Shown piece after piece: positions 27,121 through 36,432 of a stretch of 64,000 bases of DNA. The notes beneath the pieces were generated by a model that was given only the letters and a program-made list of their open reading frames with translations, was not told the origin of the DNA and did no database searches. The stretch lies in assembly GCA_016713405.1 (NCBI GenBank), contig JADJPF010000007.1, positions 124,001-188,000 on the forward strand. The letters are read 5' to 3'. Origin of the DNA: Blastocatellia bacterium. GTDB lineage: Bacteria > Acidobacteriota > Blastocatellia > Chloracidobacteriales > JADJPF01. The position numbers and the translations under genes were made by a program. The stretch's first letter is position 1. Each line of letters starts with the position of its first letter.

Positions 27121-28767
27121 ATGAGAAAATTTCAAAATCTACTTTCAAGCCTTTTTCTTATTCTTTTACTAGTATTTTCTACTACAAATGTTTTAGCTCA
27201 AACTGCTGCAACAAGTGAAAAACTTGCTCCCACATTAAGCACAACAGAGCAAGAAAGCTCTAAACAGGTTAAAACAGAATTAATTAAAGAAATTACTACT
27301 AAGCTTACCGATCCAGAAATGGAAGGTCGAGGAACAGCAACTCCGGGCGGCGAACGAGCAGCTAAATATATTGCTGAGCAGTTTCAAAAACTTGGACTTA
27401 AGCCTTTAGGAGATAAAGATAGCTATTTACAATCTATAAAATTTAATTCACGAGAAATTACCAGTGAAAGTGTTTTAGAGCTAGGCCAAACACAATTAAA
27501 ACATGTTGAAAATTTTGGCGTGCTTTTTCCACAACCAGATAAAGATGTAAACGTTACAGGTGAAATAGTTTTTGTTGGTCATGGAATTAGCGCACCAGAA
27601 GTAAACCATGATGATTTTGCTAATATAGATGTAAAAGGAAAAATAGTTGTAATTCTTTCGGGTCGCCCCAAAAATTTAACTATCCCAGAAAAATACAACT
27701 CGCAAAGAGCTTTTTTTAATAATTTAATTAGCCGTGGTGCGGCAGGAGCTATTATTACTAGCTTTGGAGGCTCTTCAATAAGCAGTATTGCTGAATTTTT
27801 AGCCAGACCTAAATTAGTTGCAGCAGATGCAAAAACCAATTTCTCTTTTCAAATCCCTTTAATTTTGGCTGATGATTTAACAATAGAAAAGTTAATTGCT
27901 GGAGGCGAACTTACTTTAGCCCAACTAAAAGAGAAAGCTCAAAATAATGAATACATTAGCTTTAGCACAAAAAATAACTTAACTATTAAAATTAAAGTTA
28001 AAACATCTGAAGCCCTAGCTAGCAATGTTGTAGGCTTATTAGAAGGTTCTGATTCTAAGTTAAAAGAAGAAGCTATTGTTTATAGTGCACATTATGACGC
28101 TTATGGAAAAAAAGCTGATGGAACAATTTACCCTGGTGCAGCAGATAACGCCCTAGGTGTTGCAACTGTAATTTCAATTGCTGAGGCTTTTACTAAATCT
28201 CGTCCAAAACGTTCTGTTATCTTTTTAGCTGTTACTGCTGAAGAAATGGGTTTAATTGGTTCAGAATATTGGGTTAATCATCCTACTTGGCCGCTAGAAA
28301 AAATTTCTGCAAATATTAATTATGATGGAATTGGTGTAGAAACCTATGGCCCGGTTAAAAAAATTACTGGTTTTGGCATGGAATATTCTAATTTAGGTGA
28401 TTTAATGCAAGAAGTAACTTTAGCTACAGGTGGGACGGTTTTTGCAGATCCTTTTCCTGAAGAAAAAGTTTTTTATCGTTCAGACCATTTTTCTTTTGTT
28501 AGAAAAGGCGTTCCAGCAATTATGCTTTTAGGTGCGCCAGATGGGGACGAAAAAGAAACTATTGCACGAGCAAGAAAATTTCTTTCAACCGATTATCATA
28601 AACCTACTGATACAATAAAAGCTGATTGGAATTGGGAAGGCCCACGCCAATTAGGTGCAGTTGGCTTTTTAATGGGACTAAGGCTAGCAAATAGCGATAA
28701 AATGGCTGAATGGAAGCCTAACACAGAATTTAATCATCCTCGTGGCACAGACTTAAAAACGGAATAA
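27121..28767 (+). CDS. Exported M28 family zinc peptidase with PA domain
   Basis: Start ATG 27121 follows TTGGAG by about 14 bases. The upstream TTG would disrupt the signal peptide MRKFQNLLSSLFLILLLVF. The 548-residue protein has a PA insertion (VFVGHGISAPEVNHDDF and GAAGAIITSFGG). The M28 catalytic core has zinc ligands in SAHYDAYG, GAADNALGVA, the TAEEMGLIGSEY glutamates, NYDGIGV and YRSDHFSFV. Such enzymes are periplasmic or outer-membrane aminopeptidases. It is alone between an intergenic gap and a strong terminator. Confidence 0.92.
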   Translation: MRKFQNLLSSLFLILLLVFSTTNVLAQTAATSEKLAPTLSTTEQESSKQVKTELIKEITTKLTDPEMEGRGTATPGGERAAKYIAEQFQKLGLKPLGDKDSYLQSIKFNSREITSESVLELGQTQLKHVENFGVLFPQPDKDVNVTGEIVFVGHGISAPEVNHDDFANIDVKGKIVVILSGRPKNLTIPEKYNSQRAFFNNLISRGAAGAIITSFGGSSISSIAEFLARPKLVAADAKTNFSFQIPLILADDLTIEKLIAGGELTLAQLKEKAQNNEYISFSTKNNLTIKIKVKTSEALASNVVGLLEGSDSKLKEEAIVYSAHYDAYGKKADGTIYPGAADNALGVATVISIAEAFTKSRPKRSVIFLAVTAEEMGLIGSEYWVNHPTWPLEKISANINYDGIGVETYGPVKKITGFGMEYSNLGDLMQEVTLATGGTVFADPFPEEKVFYRSDHFSFVRKGVPAIMLLGAPDGDEKETIARARKFLSTDYHKPTDTIKADWNWEGPRQLGAVGFLMGLRLANSDKMAEWKPNTEFNHPRGTDLKTE

Positions 28768-28794
28768 CTTTAAGTTATTAAAATTTATTTAGTA

Positions 28795-28841
28795 AAAAAT
28801 TAGGATTAACTCTTGTCTAAGAGGCTAACCCTAATTTTTTT
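28795..28841 (+). terminator. Terminator after the M28 peptidase gene
   Basis: The stem AAATTAGG/CCTAATTT encloses an inner CTCTT/AAGAG pair, followed by a run of T. The long composite hairpin is a good rho-independent terminator. Confidence 0.8.
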
Positions 28842-28947
28842 GTTTTAAAACAAAAAATCTAGTGCAAATATCCAAATAATATTGTCAAATAAGAAAAATA
28901 AAAATATTCAACTATTTATTGCCTAAACTGATTCTAAGGAGATGTGC

Positions 28948-30357
28948 ATGAAGATAAAAATCTCAGATCTTTGGCAAATAGATGGCACTATTGATCGAGG
29001 CGGCTATTTATTTTGGGGAGTGCTTCTTTTTGCTATTAAGTATAATCTTGACCGTTTAGTTGCTAGCTACTTTTTTAACCGTTCCTGGTCGCTGTTTAGC
29101 TACTTAGTACTACCTTCTGAGGCTAGGATAAATAACTTAAATGTAGATGATCGGCCTTTTTATGGTACTTTGCTAGCAATGGCAATACCTTTTATTGCTG
29201 TAGGAGTTTTGCTAACTTTACGAAGATTAAGAGATATACAATTGCCTAATTGGTTAGTAGTCTTTTTCTTCTTACCTTTTATTAACCTCTTGTATTTCAT
29301 TATTTTAGCTACACTACCTTCTTATAAAGAAGGTCAAAAGGAAAGATATACTAATAGCTCAATAAAACGTGCGCTTGACCGAGTAATTCCAGAGCATCCT
29401 ATGGGCAGTGCTGCTATGGGATTTTTAATTACTATTCCTTTATTCCTTGGCTCAACAGTTTTTGCTGTCTCGTTACTAGGTAATTATGGCTGGAGTTTAT
29501 TTGTAGGTTTACCATTTACATTAGGTTTAGTTTCTGTATTAGTACATGGATATCACCGACCAAAAGGATTTATTAGTTGTATACTTGTTTCTTGTCTTTC
29601 AATAGTTTTTCTAGGGTTAGGCTTAATTGCTTTTGCTGTTGAAGGAGCAATATGTTTATTAATGGCTGCTCCTATAGGGATAGTTCTTGGGGCAATAGGT
29701 GGAATAGTTGGCTATTTAATTCAAACTCGGCCTTGGCTACAAAGCGAGTCACACAAAGTAGCAATGATTTTGCTGTTAGTTATGCCTGTGTTAATTGGAG
29801 CAGAGTCAAAAAGTCCTGCTGAGGCTCCGTTAATTCCTGTAACTACTTCTATAGAAGTAAATGCACCTGCCTCAGTAGTTTGGAATAATGTTGTAACCTT
29901 TTCTGAACTACCAGCACCGGACACTTGGCTCTTTAAGTTAGGTGTTGCTTATCCAATTAAAGCAGAAATTAAAGGTCATGGAGTTGGAGCAGTTCGCTAT
30001 TGTAATTTTTCCACCGGGCCATTTGTTGAACCAATTGAAATTTGGGACGAACCAAGATTGTTAAAATTCTCGGTCACTTCTCAACCTCCTGCAATGAAAG
30101 AACTTACACCTTACTCAGATATTCATCCACCACATTTAACTAATTATTTGGTTTCTGAAGGTGGGCAATTTTTGCTAACAGAATTGCCAAACGGACGAAC
30201 TAGAATAGAAGGCACAACCTGGTATCGTCATAAGATTTGGCCTTATAGCTACTGGCAAATTTGGTCAGACGCTATTATTCATCGCATTCATTTACGAGTG
30301 CTAAAACACATTAAAAACTTGTCTGAAACAAATACTACTAATAATGTAAAGAGTTAA
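28948..30357 (+). CDS. Membrane protein with DUF805-like N terminus and SRPBCC domain
   Basis: Start ATG 28948 is preferred over ATG 28942 because AAGGAG ends at 28941, giving a six-base spacing. The 469-residue protein has about seven to eight membrane helices. The first part has the DUF805 signature (RRLRDIQLPNWLVVFFF). The C-terminal 160 residues after the last helix resemble an SRPBCC/START-like cavity domain (TSIEVNAPASVVWNNVVTF, GVGAVRYCNFSTGPFVEPI). The domain pairing is unusual in my experience. Ligand and function are unknown. Confidence 0.75.
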   Translation: MKIKISDLWQIDGTIDRGGYLFWGVLLFAIKYNLDRLVASYFFNRSWSLFSYLVLPSEARINNLNVDDRPFYGTLLAMAIPFIAVGVLLTLRRLRDIQLPNWLVVFFFLPFINLLYFIILATLPSYKEGQKERYTNSSIKRALDRVIPEHPMGSAAMGFLITIPLFLGSTVFAVSLLGNYGWSLFVGLPFTLGLVSVLVHGYHRPKGFISCILVSCLSIVFLGLGLIAFAVEGAICLLMAAPIGIVLGAIGGIVGYLIQTRPWLQSESHKVAMILLLVMPVLIGAESKSPAEAPLIPVTTSIEVNAPASVVWNNVVTFSELPAPDTWLFKLGVAYPIKAEIKGHGVGAVRYCNFSTGPFVEPIEIWDEPRLLKFSVTSQPPAMKELTPYSDIHPPHLTNYLVSEGGQFLLTELPNGRTRIEGTTWYRHKIWPYSYWQIWSDAIIHRIHLRVLKHIKNLSETNTTNNVKS

Positions 30358-30391
30358 GCTTAATACATTAGGGTATAATTAAATTTTACCA

Positions 30392-30423
30392 GCCCAGCAT
30401 ATTTTGTGCTGGGCAAATTTTTT
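30392..30423 (+). terminator. Terminator after the DUF805/SRPBCC gene
   Basis: GCCCAGCA at 30392-30399 pairs with TGCTGGGC at 30407-30414, followed by AAA and six T. The T-run overlaps the stop codon of the convergent small gene. Confidence 0.9.
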
Positions 30424-30640
30424 ATCTTGAGTTATTTCTAATAAAGTAATTTTCTGCTTCTAAATTAAAATTGCTTAAGTATAAATTCTCTTTACTAATT
30501 ACTACCTTATTTTCTAATAAACTTTCTTCTTCAAGATTGTTAATATCTACTAGTAAATCTAACCATTTAGGTAAAGATATGGTAGTTAAATTTGGTAAGT
30601 TAGCTATATGCTCTAAGGTATCTCTACTAATTCGAGACAT
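30422..30640 (-). CDS. Small protein of 72 residues, unknown
   Basis: I do not recognise this protein. A perfect AGGAGGT ribosome binding site (30644-30650, minus strand) lies three bases before the ATG at 30638-30640, so it is very likely translated. The product has no signal peptide or membrane helix. It contains a short leucine-patterned segment (HIANLPNLTTISLPKWLDLL) reminiscent of a partial leucine-rich repeat, then acidic and Asn-rich sequence. It has its own upstream structured element. Confidence 0.6.
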   Translation of the reverse strand: MSRISRDTLEHIANLPNLTTISLPKWLDLLVDINNLEEESLLENKVVISKENLYLSNFNLEAENYFIRNNSR

Positions 30641-30674
30641 TCGACCTCCTACTACAATAAATATTAGTTAAAAT

Positions 30675-30723
30675 ACTTCCTAGTATTACAATAATTTACT
30701 TAATAAAGTAACTACTAGGAAGT
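30675..30723 (-). repeat. Nested inverted repeat upstream of the small gene
   Basis: ACTTCCTAGTA (30675-30685) and TACTAGGAAGT (30713-30723) form an 11-bp perfect stem. Inside, TTACTT (30696-30701) pairs with AAGTAA (30706-30711). The element lies 35-83 bases upstream of the 72-residue gene start, in its likely leader or promoter region. Confidence 0.6.
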
Positions 30724-31151
30724 GCCAGTAATCACAGATTATCTAAATGACAAATGAGACAGGCTTGTCATCCTAGTGGAAATATTAGCTAAATAAAAAA
30801 TATGGTCTTTATCTTTTTAACAAGTGAAGTTAAAGAAGGGATTAATGGTTATTATTTGCTATTAAATGGGTTTAAATGGGTAAGCTTAGATCTATGTTTT
30901 TAGAACTTATCTATAAAGTAAAAACTAAATAATTAGCTAATTTACAGCTTAGGCATAGATGGATTGTGAAAAATTTTTTGATTGAGCATAATAGCATGTT
31001 TTATAAAAAACACTTTTTAGCTTTTCTTACGTTATTTGAGTTAACCAATATCTAAAACAAATTCAGTAATAGCGACTTAAGGAGATTAACGGTAATTAAT
31101 AAAGTAATAAAGTAGGCTAACTTTATATAACTTTTTTACTACTGTATTTAT
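30724..31151. other. Intergenic region without recognised genes
   Basis: An A-T-rich stretch of about 430 bases. I see no coding frame, tRNA or clear terminator. A short TGACA...TGTCA pair occurs near 30747-30770. The promoter of the MDR pair must be in the right half. Confidence 0.5.
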
Positions 31152-32183
31152 ATGCGGGCTAACCTATTAATTAAACCAGGGCAAATTGAGTTAAGGGAAA
31201 TAGAAACTCCCTCACCAGAGGAAGGTGAAGTTTTAGTAAAAGTACGAGCAGCCTTAACTTGTGGAACAGACCTAAAAACTTTTTTACGTGGACATCCAAA
31301 ATTCCCTCTACCAGCACTTTTTGGGCATGAATTTTCAGGAGAAATTGCTAAAGTTGGACGTAATGTTAAGCAATTTAAAGAAGGTGATTCTGTTATGTCA
31401 GCACCTTCCGGGCCTTGTGGAAATTGTTACTTTTGCCGACGTGATCAAGAAAATATTTGTCCTGCTGTTATGGATAATTATACTCTAGGAGCTTATGCAG
31501 AATATATTAAAGTTCCTGCTCATGTTGTAGCACAAAATATGTTTGAAAAACCTGCTGAACTCTCCTTTAAGGAAGCCGCTGTACTAGAACCTTTAGCTTG
31601 TGTTATGCACGGTTTAAGTATGTTAAAGCTACGTGAAGATGACACAGTAGTTATAATAGGATCTGGTGCTATTGGCCTACTTCATTTATTAGCTTTACAA
31701 GCTCTTGGACTTGAAAAAATAATTGTTTTAGGTCGTCGTCCTTATCGTTTAGAAATTGCTAGAAAATTAAATGCTTATCGAGTTGTTGATTTTAATGAAG
31801 GTCAACCACACGCTAGAGAAATGATTTTAGCTGCTACAAATGGTCGTGGAGCAGATGTAGTAATTGAATGTACTGGAACTCCGGCTGTTTGGGAATCTGC
31901 AATAAATATTGCTCGTCGTGGTGGCGAAGTGGTTTTATTTGGAGGTTGTAAGCCTGGAACTACTGTAACTTTTGACACACAACGCTTGCATTATGACCAA
32001 ATTACTTTACGTAGCCCTTTTCATTTAACCCGCAATTCTGTTAGACAAGCTTATGAATTGCTGGCAGGTAGTAGACTTCTAGCTACTAGCTTAATTACAG
32101 ATACTTATCCTTTAGATCAATTAGATCAAGTTTTTTCTTTATTACAGAAAGGTGATTGCATTAAATATGCAGTCATTCCCTAA
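31152..32183 (+). CDS. Zinc-dependent MDR dehydrogenase, first of a tandem pair
   Basis: A medium-chain dehydrogenase of 343 residues that likely oxidises a secondary alcohol or polyol with NAD(P). Catalytic zinc ligands are Cys in TCGTDLK and GHE in LFGHEFSGEI. The structural zinc site is CGNCYFCRRDQENIC with four Cys. The Rossmann loop is VVIIGSGAIGLLHLLALQ. It resembles sorbitol/threonine-type members. The substrate cannot be fixed from motifs. The second MDR gene follows six bases later, so both are probably cotranscribed. Confidence 0.9.
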   Translation: MRANLLIKPGQIELREIETPSPEEGEVLVKVRAALTCGTDLKTFLRGHPKFPLPALFGHEFSGEIAKVGRNVKQFKEGDSVMSAPSGPCGNCYFCRRDQENICPAVMDNYTLGAYAEYIKVPAHVVAQNMFEKPAELSFKEAAVLEPLACVMHGLSMLKLREDDTVVIIGSGAIGLLHLLALQALGLEKIIVLGRRPYRLEIARKLNAYRVVDFNEGQPHAREMILAATNGRGADVVIECTGTPAVWESAINIARRGGEVVLFGGCKPGTTVTFDTQRLHYDQITLRSPFHLTRNSVRQAYELLAGSRLLATSLITDTYPLDQLDQVFSLLQKGDCIKYAVIP

Positions 32184-32189
32184 GCGATT

Positions 32190-33218
32190 ATGTTAATGAA
32201 AGTTGCCCGTCTTTATGATTTTAATGACATCAGAATTGAAGAAATGCCAGTGCCAGAAGTTGGCCCTAGAGAAGCTTTAGTACAAGTAAAAGCTTGTGGT
32301 ATTTGTTCAGGTGATGTTACGCCTTGGTATATTCGTAAAAAAGCCCCAATAGTGCTTGGTCATGAACCTGCTGGACGTATTGCGGCGGTTGGTTCAGAGG
32401 TAAAAGATTTTCAAGTAGGGGATCGTGTTTTTGTCCATCATCATGCACCTTGTTTTACTTGTCGCCATTGTCGTCGCGGCTATTTTTCAATGTGTAGCAC
32501 CTGGAAAGCTACTTCATTAAAACCAGGTGGTATTGCTGAATATTTTTTAGTTCCAGAAATTAACTTACGTGTAGATACATTAAAACTTCCAGATAGTGTT
32601 TCTTATGAAGAAGGAGCATTAATTGAGCCTACAGCCTGTTCAGTACGTGCTTTTAAGCGGGCGCAAATGAAGGGCGGTGAGCGAGTTTTACAAATTGGTC
32701 TTGGGATAATGGGACAGCTAAATGTTTTGCTAGCCCGTCATTATGGAGCAAAAGAAATTATTGGGGCTGATTTGGTAGAATCACGTTGTCAACGTGCTTT
32801 GCAATTAGGTGCTGACACAGTAATTAACGCTAGTAAAGAAGATTTACGAGAAGCTGTAAGCCGTATTACAAACGGAGAAATGGCAGACCTTGTTATTGTT
32901 GGGCCTCCAACACCTAGCGTAATGAAGCTTGGGATTGAATGCGCTGGAAAAGGTAGTACAGTAGTATTTTTTATGGGATCTGCTCCAGGTGAAAAAATGG
33001 AAATTGAACCATATCACCTTTATTTTAATGAAATTACGCTAGTTTCTAGTTATTCCTGTGGCCCATATGATACTAGGGAAGCTTTAGAGCTTATTTCCCG
33101 ACGTGTTATTACAGCAGATCAAGTTATTACAGATCGTTTTCCAATAGAAGAAACACAAAAAGCTTGTAACCTAATGGCACAGGTTGGAGATACCTTAAAA
33201 TCAGTAGTTGTGTTTTAA
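32190..33218 (+). CDS. Zinc-dependent MDR dehydrogenase, second of a tandem pair
   Basis: A 342-residue MDR enzyme, a distant paralogue of the preceding gene. Catalytic zinc ligands are in ACGICSGDVT and LGHEPAGRI. The structural zinc motif is CFTCRHCRRGYFSMC. The cofactor loop is LQIGLGIMGQLNVLLARHYGA. No clear ribosome binding site is visible for ATG 32190 or ATG 32196, so the start is uncertain and translation may be coupled to the upstream gene. The pair may catalyse consecutive or interconverting steps on one polyol. That is inference. Confidence 0.88.
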   Translation: MLMKVARLYDFNDIRIEEMPVPEVGPREALVQVKACGICSGDVTPWYIRKKAPIVLGHEPAGRIAAVGSEVKDFQVGDRVFVHHHAPCFTCRHCRRGYFSMCSTWKATSLKPGGIAEYFLVPEINLRVDTLKLPDSVSYEEGALIEPTACSVRAFKRAQMKGGERVLQIGLGIMGQLNVLLARHYGAKEIIGADLVESRCQRALQLGADTVINASKEDLREAVSRITNGEMADLVIVGPPTPSVMKLGIECAGKGSTVVFFMGSAPGEKMEIEPYHLYFNEITLVSSYSCGPYDTREALELISRRVITADQVITDRFPIEETQKACNLMAQVGDTLKSVVVF

Positions 33219-33233
33219 TTTCAGTCTAATAAC

Positions 33234-33728
33234 TTATTGCCAAAACAACCCTGAGTAAAAGTTTATTTTTAATAACCAAATAAATACAAAATATAGTAAA
33301 GAAAAAATAGCTACAGAAATAATGGTAGCTATTTTTGTTTTTTCTTGCACACCAAAGCGTAAATATAAAAATATATAACTAGGTAAAGTAATTAAAACGC
33401 CAAGTAAATAAATAGAAATAATTAATAATAAAAGATAGCTAAAAATCTTTATTTCTTCTTTATATAGATGATTTAGTATTTCTTTATCTGTATATTTCCT
33501 TCGTTTTACATTAAATAAATCTACTCTATCATATTTTTTATAATATTCTGATAATTTTGGAGAAAAATCTAAAATTAATTGAAAGATTAGTATTAATAAA
33601 GTAGGAATTAAAATTGCTAGAGGAACTAAACGAGCAGTAGGACTAAGCGTTATAGTAGAAAATAAAAATAGCAAGACAAAAACTGTAATAATAAAAGTAA
33701 GAATAGCTTTTTCCCTTAATTTAATCAT
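33234..33728 (-). CDS. tctB: TctB-type small permease subunit
   Basis: A 164-residue membrane protein with four predicted helices (about 8-28, 35-52, 95-125 and 140-160) and a charged loop of about 40 residues between helices two and three. This layout and its place after TctA match TctB of tripartite tricarboxylate transporters, although TctB sequences are very variable. Its start overlaps the TctA stop by eight bases. Confidence 0.7.
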   Translation of the reverse strand: MIKLREKAILTFIITVFVLLFLFSTITLSPTARLVPLAILIPTLLILIFQLILDFSPKLSEYYKKYDRVDLFNVKRRKYTDKEILNHLYKEEIKIFSYLLLLIISIYLLGVLITLPSYIFLYLRFGVQEKTKIATIISVAIFSLLYFVFIWLLKINFYSGLFWQ

Positions 33729-35316
33729 TTGCTGTTCTTGCTTTTTGCCTAGATTGTAAAATAGGTAGAGCTAAATTAATAATAATTAATATTAGTAATA
33801 CTATTACTATTGGACGCGTCCAGAAATTAATCCTCCCTAATTCATTCAGTTTAAGGGAGATATGGAAATTGGTTTCAAAAAGATTTCCTAGCACTAGAGC
33901 AATAATAAATGGGATACGGGGCCAAGCGTGTTTTTTTAAGTAATAACCCACAATTCCACAAATAAAGACTAGCAAAACATCTTCAATTCTCTGTTTATAA
34001 GTAAATGCACCAATAATAGTTAAAACTAAAATTATTGGACTAATTATTTGTGTACGAACTAGGGTCAAGCGGGCAAGAGGACTAACAACTAACACACCTA
34101 AAATAGAAGTTATCCAATTAGAGAAAAATAGCGACCAAACTAATACAAATACTAAAGTTAAATTATTAGTTAAAAGCTCTTTTCCTGGTGCTAGGCCGTG
34201 TAAAAGAAGGGCTGCTAATAAAATAGCTGTTCCTTCATTGCCTGGGATACCAAAAGCTAATGTAGGGACTAGCGAACCGCCGTCTTTAGCGTCGTGTGCT
34301 GCTTCTGGAGCTAAAACTCCTCGGATATCTCCTTGACCAAAATGTTTGGGTTCTTTAGCTGTTTGTGCTGCTTGAGCATAAGCAACAAAGCTTGCAACAG
34401 TTCCTCCAACGCCAGGAATTATACCGATGATTGTTCCAATAATTGAACTACGAATAAAAAGATTAAAGTTTTCAAAAACGGCTCGAACACCTTTCCAGAC
34501 GCTTCCAGTTAATTCTTCTACACGGGTTTTACCAGAAATAGTTTCTTGACCAGAAACGCTTAAAGCTATTATTTCGCTAATAGAAAAAAGACCTAGTAGA
34601 ATAGGAATCATACTTAAACCATCAGCTAAATAAGTGATACCAAAAGAGTAGCGAGCCTCGGCTGTGCGGGGATCTTGACCGATAAAAGAAATTAAAAAGC
34701 CTAATCCGCCCATAATTAGCCCTTTAAGAATGGAGCCTGTAGAAATTGCAGCAATAGTTGTTAATCCCCAAAGGGTTAGCATTAAAAATTCTGGTGAGCT
34801 AAAAATCAAAATAGCTTGGCTCATAAAAGGGATTAATAAAATTAGGACAAAAACGCCAAAACTTGAACCCATTGCAGATGCAGCGGCGGAACAGCCTATA
34901 GCGGTTTTAGCTTCGCCTTTTTGGGCTAGTGGGTAGCCATCTAGCAAGGTTGCTGCACTTGGGCCAGAGCCAGGAATATTAAAAAGAATAGCTGTAACCG
35001 ACCCCATAAAAGTTGATCCGCCAACAAATGCACCAAAAATAAGCAGCACATAAAGTGGTTCCCAACTTAGAGTTAATGACACAGCTAGAGCCATTAAAGT
35101 TGCACCGCTTAAACCTGGTAATAAAGCAAATATCATGGTTAAAAGCGTTGCTACAATTGGATAAAGAATATTAGGCCAGCAAAATACTAGTTTTAGACCT
35201 TCCCAACTAGCAAGAAAAACAGGTTGAAAAGTTTTTTGCTTAATTAGGATAATTACTAAACCAATAATCACCAGCAAAGAAAAATTTAGTAAATTTTTCT
35301 GGTAAAACTTTAACAA
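33721..35316 (-). CDS. tctA: TctA-type large permease subunit
   Basis: A 531-residue membrane protein with about twelve helices. It carries the TctA signatures LLPGLSGATLMALAV and GSGPSAATLLDGYPLAQKGE, the second PGVGGT element near 300 and LAFGIPGNEGTAILLAALLLHGL. The family couples uptake of a carboxylate delivered by a periplasmic binding protein to an ion gradient. It lies directly after the TctC-like gene in one operon. Confidence 0.95.
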   Translation of the reverse strand: MLKFYQKNLLNFSLLVIIGLVIILIKQKTFQPVFLASWEGLKLVFCWPNILYPIVATLLTMIFALLPGLSGATLMALAVSLTLSWEPLYVLLIFGAFVGGSTFMGSVTAILFNIPGSGPSAATLLDGYPLAQKGEAKTAIGCSAAASAMGSSFGVFVLILLIPFMSQAILIFSSPEFLMLTLWGLTTIAAISTGSILKGLIMGGLGFLISFIGQDPRTAEARYSFGITYLADGLSMIPILLGLFSISEIIALSVSGQETISGKTRVEELTGSVWKGVRAVFENFNLFIRSSIIGTIIGIIPGVGGTVASFVAYAQAAQTAKEPKHFGQGDIRGVLAPEAAHDAKDGGSLVPTLAFGIPGNEGTAILLAALLLHGLAPGKELLTNNLTLVFVLVWSLFFSNWITSILGVLVVSPLARLTLVRTQIISPIILVLTIIGAFTYKQRIEDVLLVFICGIVGYYLKKHAWPRIPFIIALVLGNLFETNFHISLKLNELGRINFWTRPIVIVLLILIIINLALPILQSRQKARTAND

Positions 35317-36432
35317 TTATTCTCGGACTTTCTCTAACGCTTTTTTAATAGTAGGAACAAATACAAGAATTTCTTTTGCGACTTTTTCTAAATTAGCTTT
35401 AGCTTCTGCTGAATTAGCAATATCAATAGAAGTTTTAGAATCTTTTTTAGCTAGAGCTTGATAATCTGCACTAGAAAGTGTTTTATAAAGATTTTTAGAT
35501 AAACAATCAAAAAGACTTTGGTTTAAGCCTAATGGAGCAACTACAATGCGGCCAACGCTAATTAAATCTATAAGAATTTGAGTAAGTTTGTTTGTTTCGT
35601 CTAAATCTTTTCCTAAATTTTTAGCTTGTTCTAGTGCGACTCCTTCGCTACCACCTAGAAGGCGAACACCTTCAAGTGATGGATGTTCGCTAATTCTTTT
35701 GTTACTAAATTGTAAAATGGGCCTTAATTCCCCAGAATTAATTAACTCAAAAATAGAGTCAAAGTTAAATGATACACAATCAACTTCACCACGCATTGCA
35801 GCAAGTGACGCATTACGAGTTCCAGCAAAACCAGCTACTATATCAAAATTTATACTTAATAATTCACATCCAATAGTAATAGTTGTAAAAGATGTATTTC
35901 CAACTTCATTAGCACCAAAAATAATTGGACGTTTTTTTGCTTCAGCCAACAGGTCTGCAAATGTTTTTAGTGGGGAATCTTTGCTTACTACCCAAACTTG
36001 CCAACTTCGAGACACTCGACCTAAAATGCTAAAATCAGTTATTGGATTAGGTATATTTATTTGTCCGGTTAAAGCTGAGAGCATCAATCCTGCTGCGCCA
36101 AGTATGCCAAGAGTTAGCCCATCAGCTTTAGCTGTAGCAATTGTTTTAGCTCCAATTACTCCAGCGGCTCCAGCCACATTATCAAGAAAAATTTCTGCAC
36201 CTAAATGTTTTTCATAAAAAGGCTTAAGTACCCTAGATTCTGTGTCATAGCCTCCACCAACGGCATGAGGGATAATCCAACGAATTTGTTTTCCAGCTAA
36301 ATTATTACAACCTTCTTCTTTTATAGCTTCTTTATTTTGACACCCAGTTATCAAGCTAAAACCTAGTGTTGTTAAAGCTATTTGAAGGAGTTCTCTACGG
36401 GAAAAAATTGGATTTAATTTGTTATTTACCAA
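35317..36432 (-). CDS. tctC: TctC/Bug-type solute-binding lipoprotein
   Basis: A 371-residue extracytoplasmic binding protein of the tripartite tricarboxylate family. The N terminus has a Tat-like SRRELLQ motif, a hydrophobic segment and a lipobox ending in Cys (SLITGC). The mature part has IRWIIPHAVGGGYDTESR, VAGAAGVIGAKTIA and SWQVWVVSKDSP. The ligand is unknown. Its first codons overlap the end of the ATP-grasp gene by 11 bases. Confidence 0.9.
   Translation of the reverse strand: MVNNKLNPIFSRRELLQIALTTLGFSLITGCQNKEAIKEEGCNNLAGKQIRWIIPHAVGGGYDTESRVLKPFYEKHLGAEIFLDNVAGAAGVIGAKTIATAKADGLTLGILGAAGLMLSALTGQINIPNPITDFSILGRVSRSWQVWVVSKDSPLKTFADLLAEAKKRPIIFGANEVGNTSFTTITIGCELLSINFDIVAGFAGTRNASLAAMRGEVDCVSFNFDSIFELINSGELRPILQFSNKRISEHPSLEGVRLLGGSEGVALEQAKNLGKDLDETNKLTQILIDLISVGRIVVAPLGLNQSLFDCLSKNLYKTLSSADYQALAKKDSKTSIDIANSAEAKANLEKVAKEILVFVPTIKKALEKVRE

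Noticed and set aside
30724..31151. A tRNA or small RNA gene in the long gap
   Set aside because: No cloverleaf, T-loop GGTTCGA motif or terminator hairpin was found.
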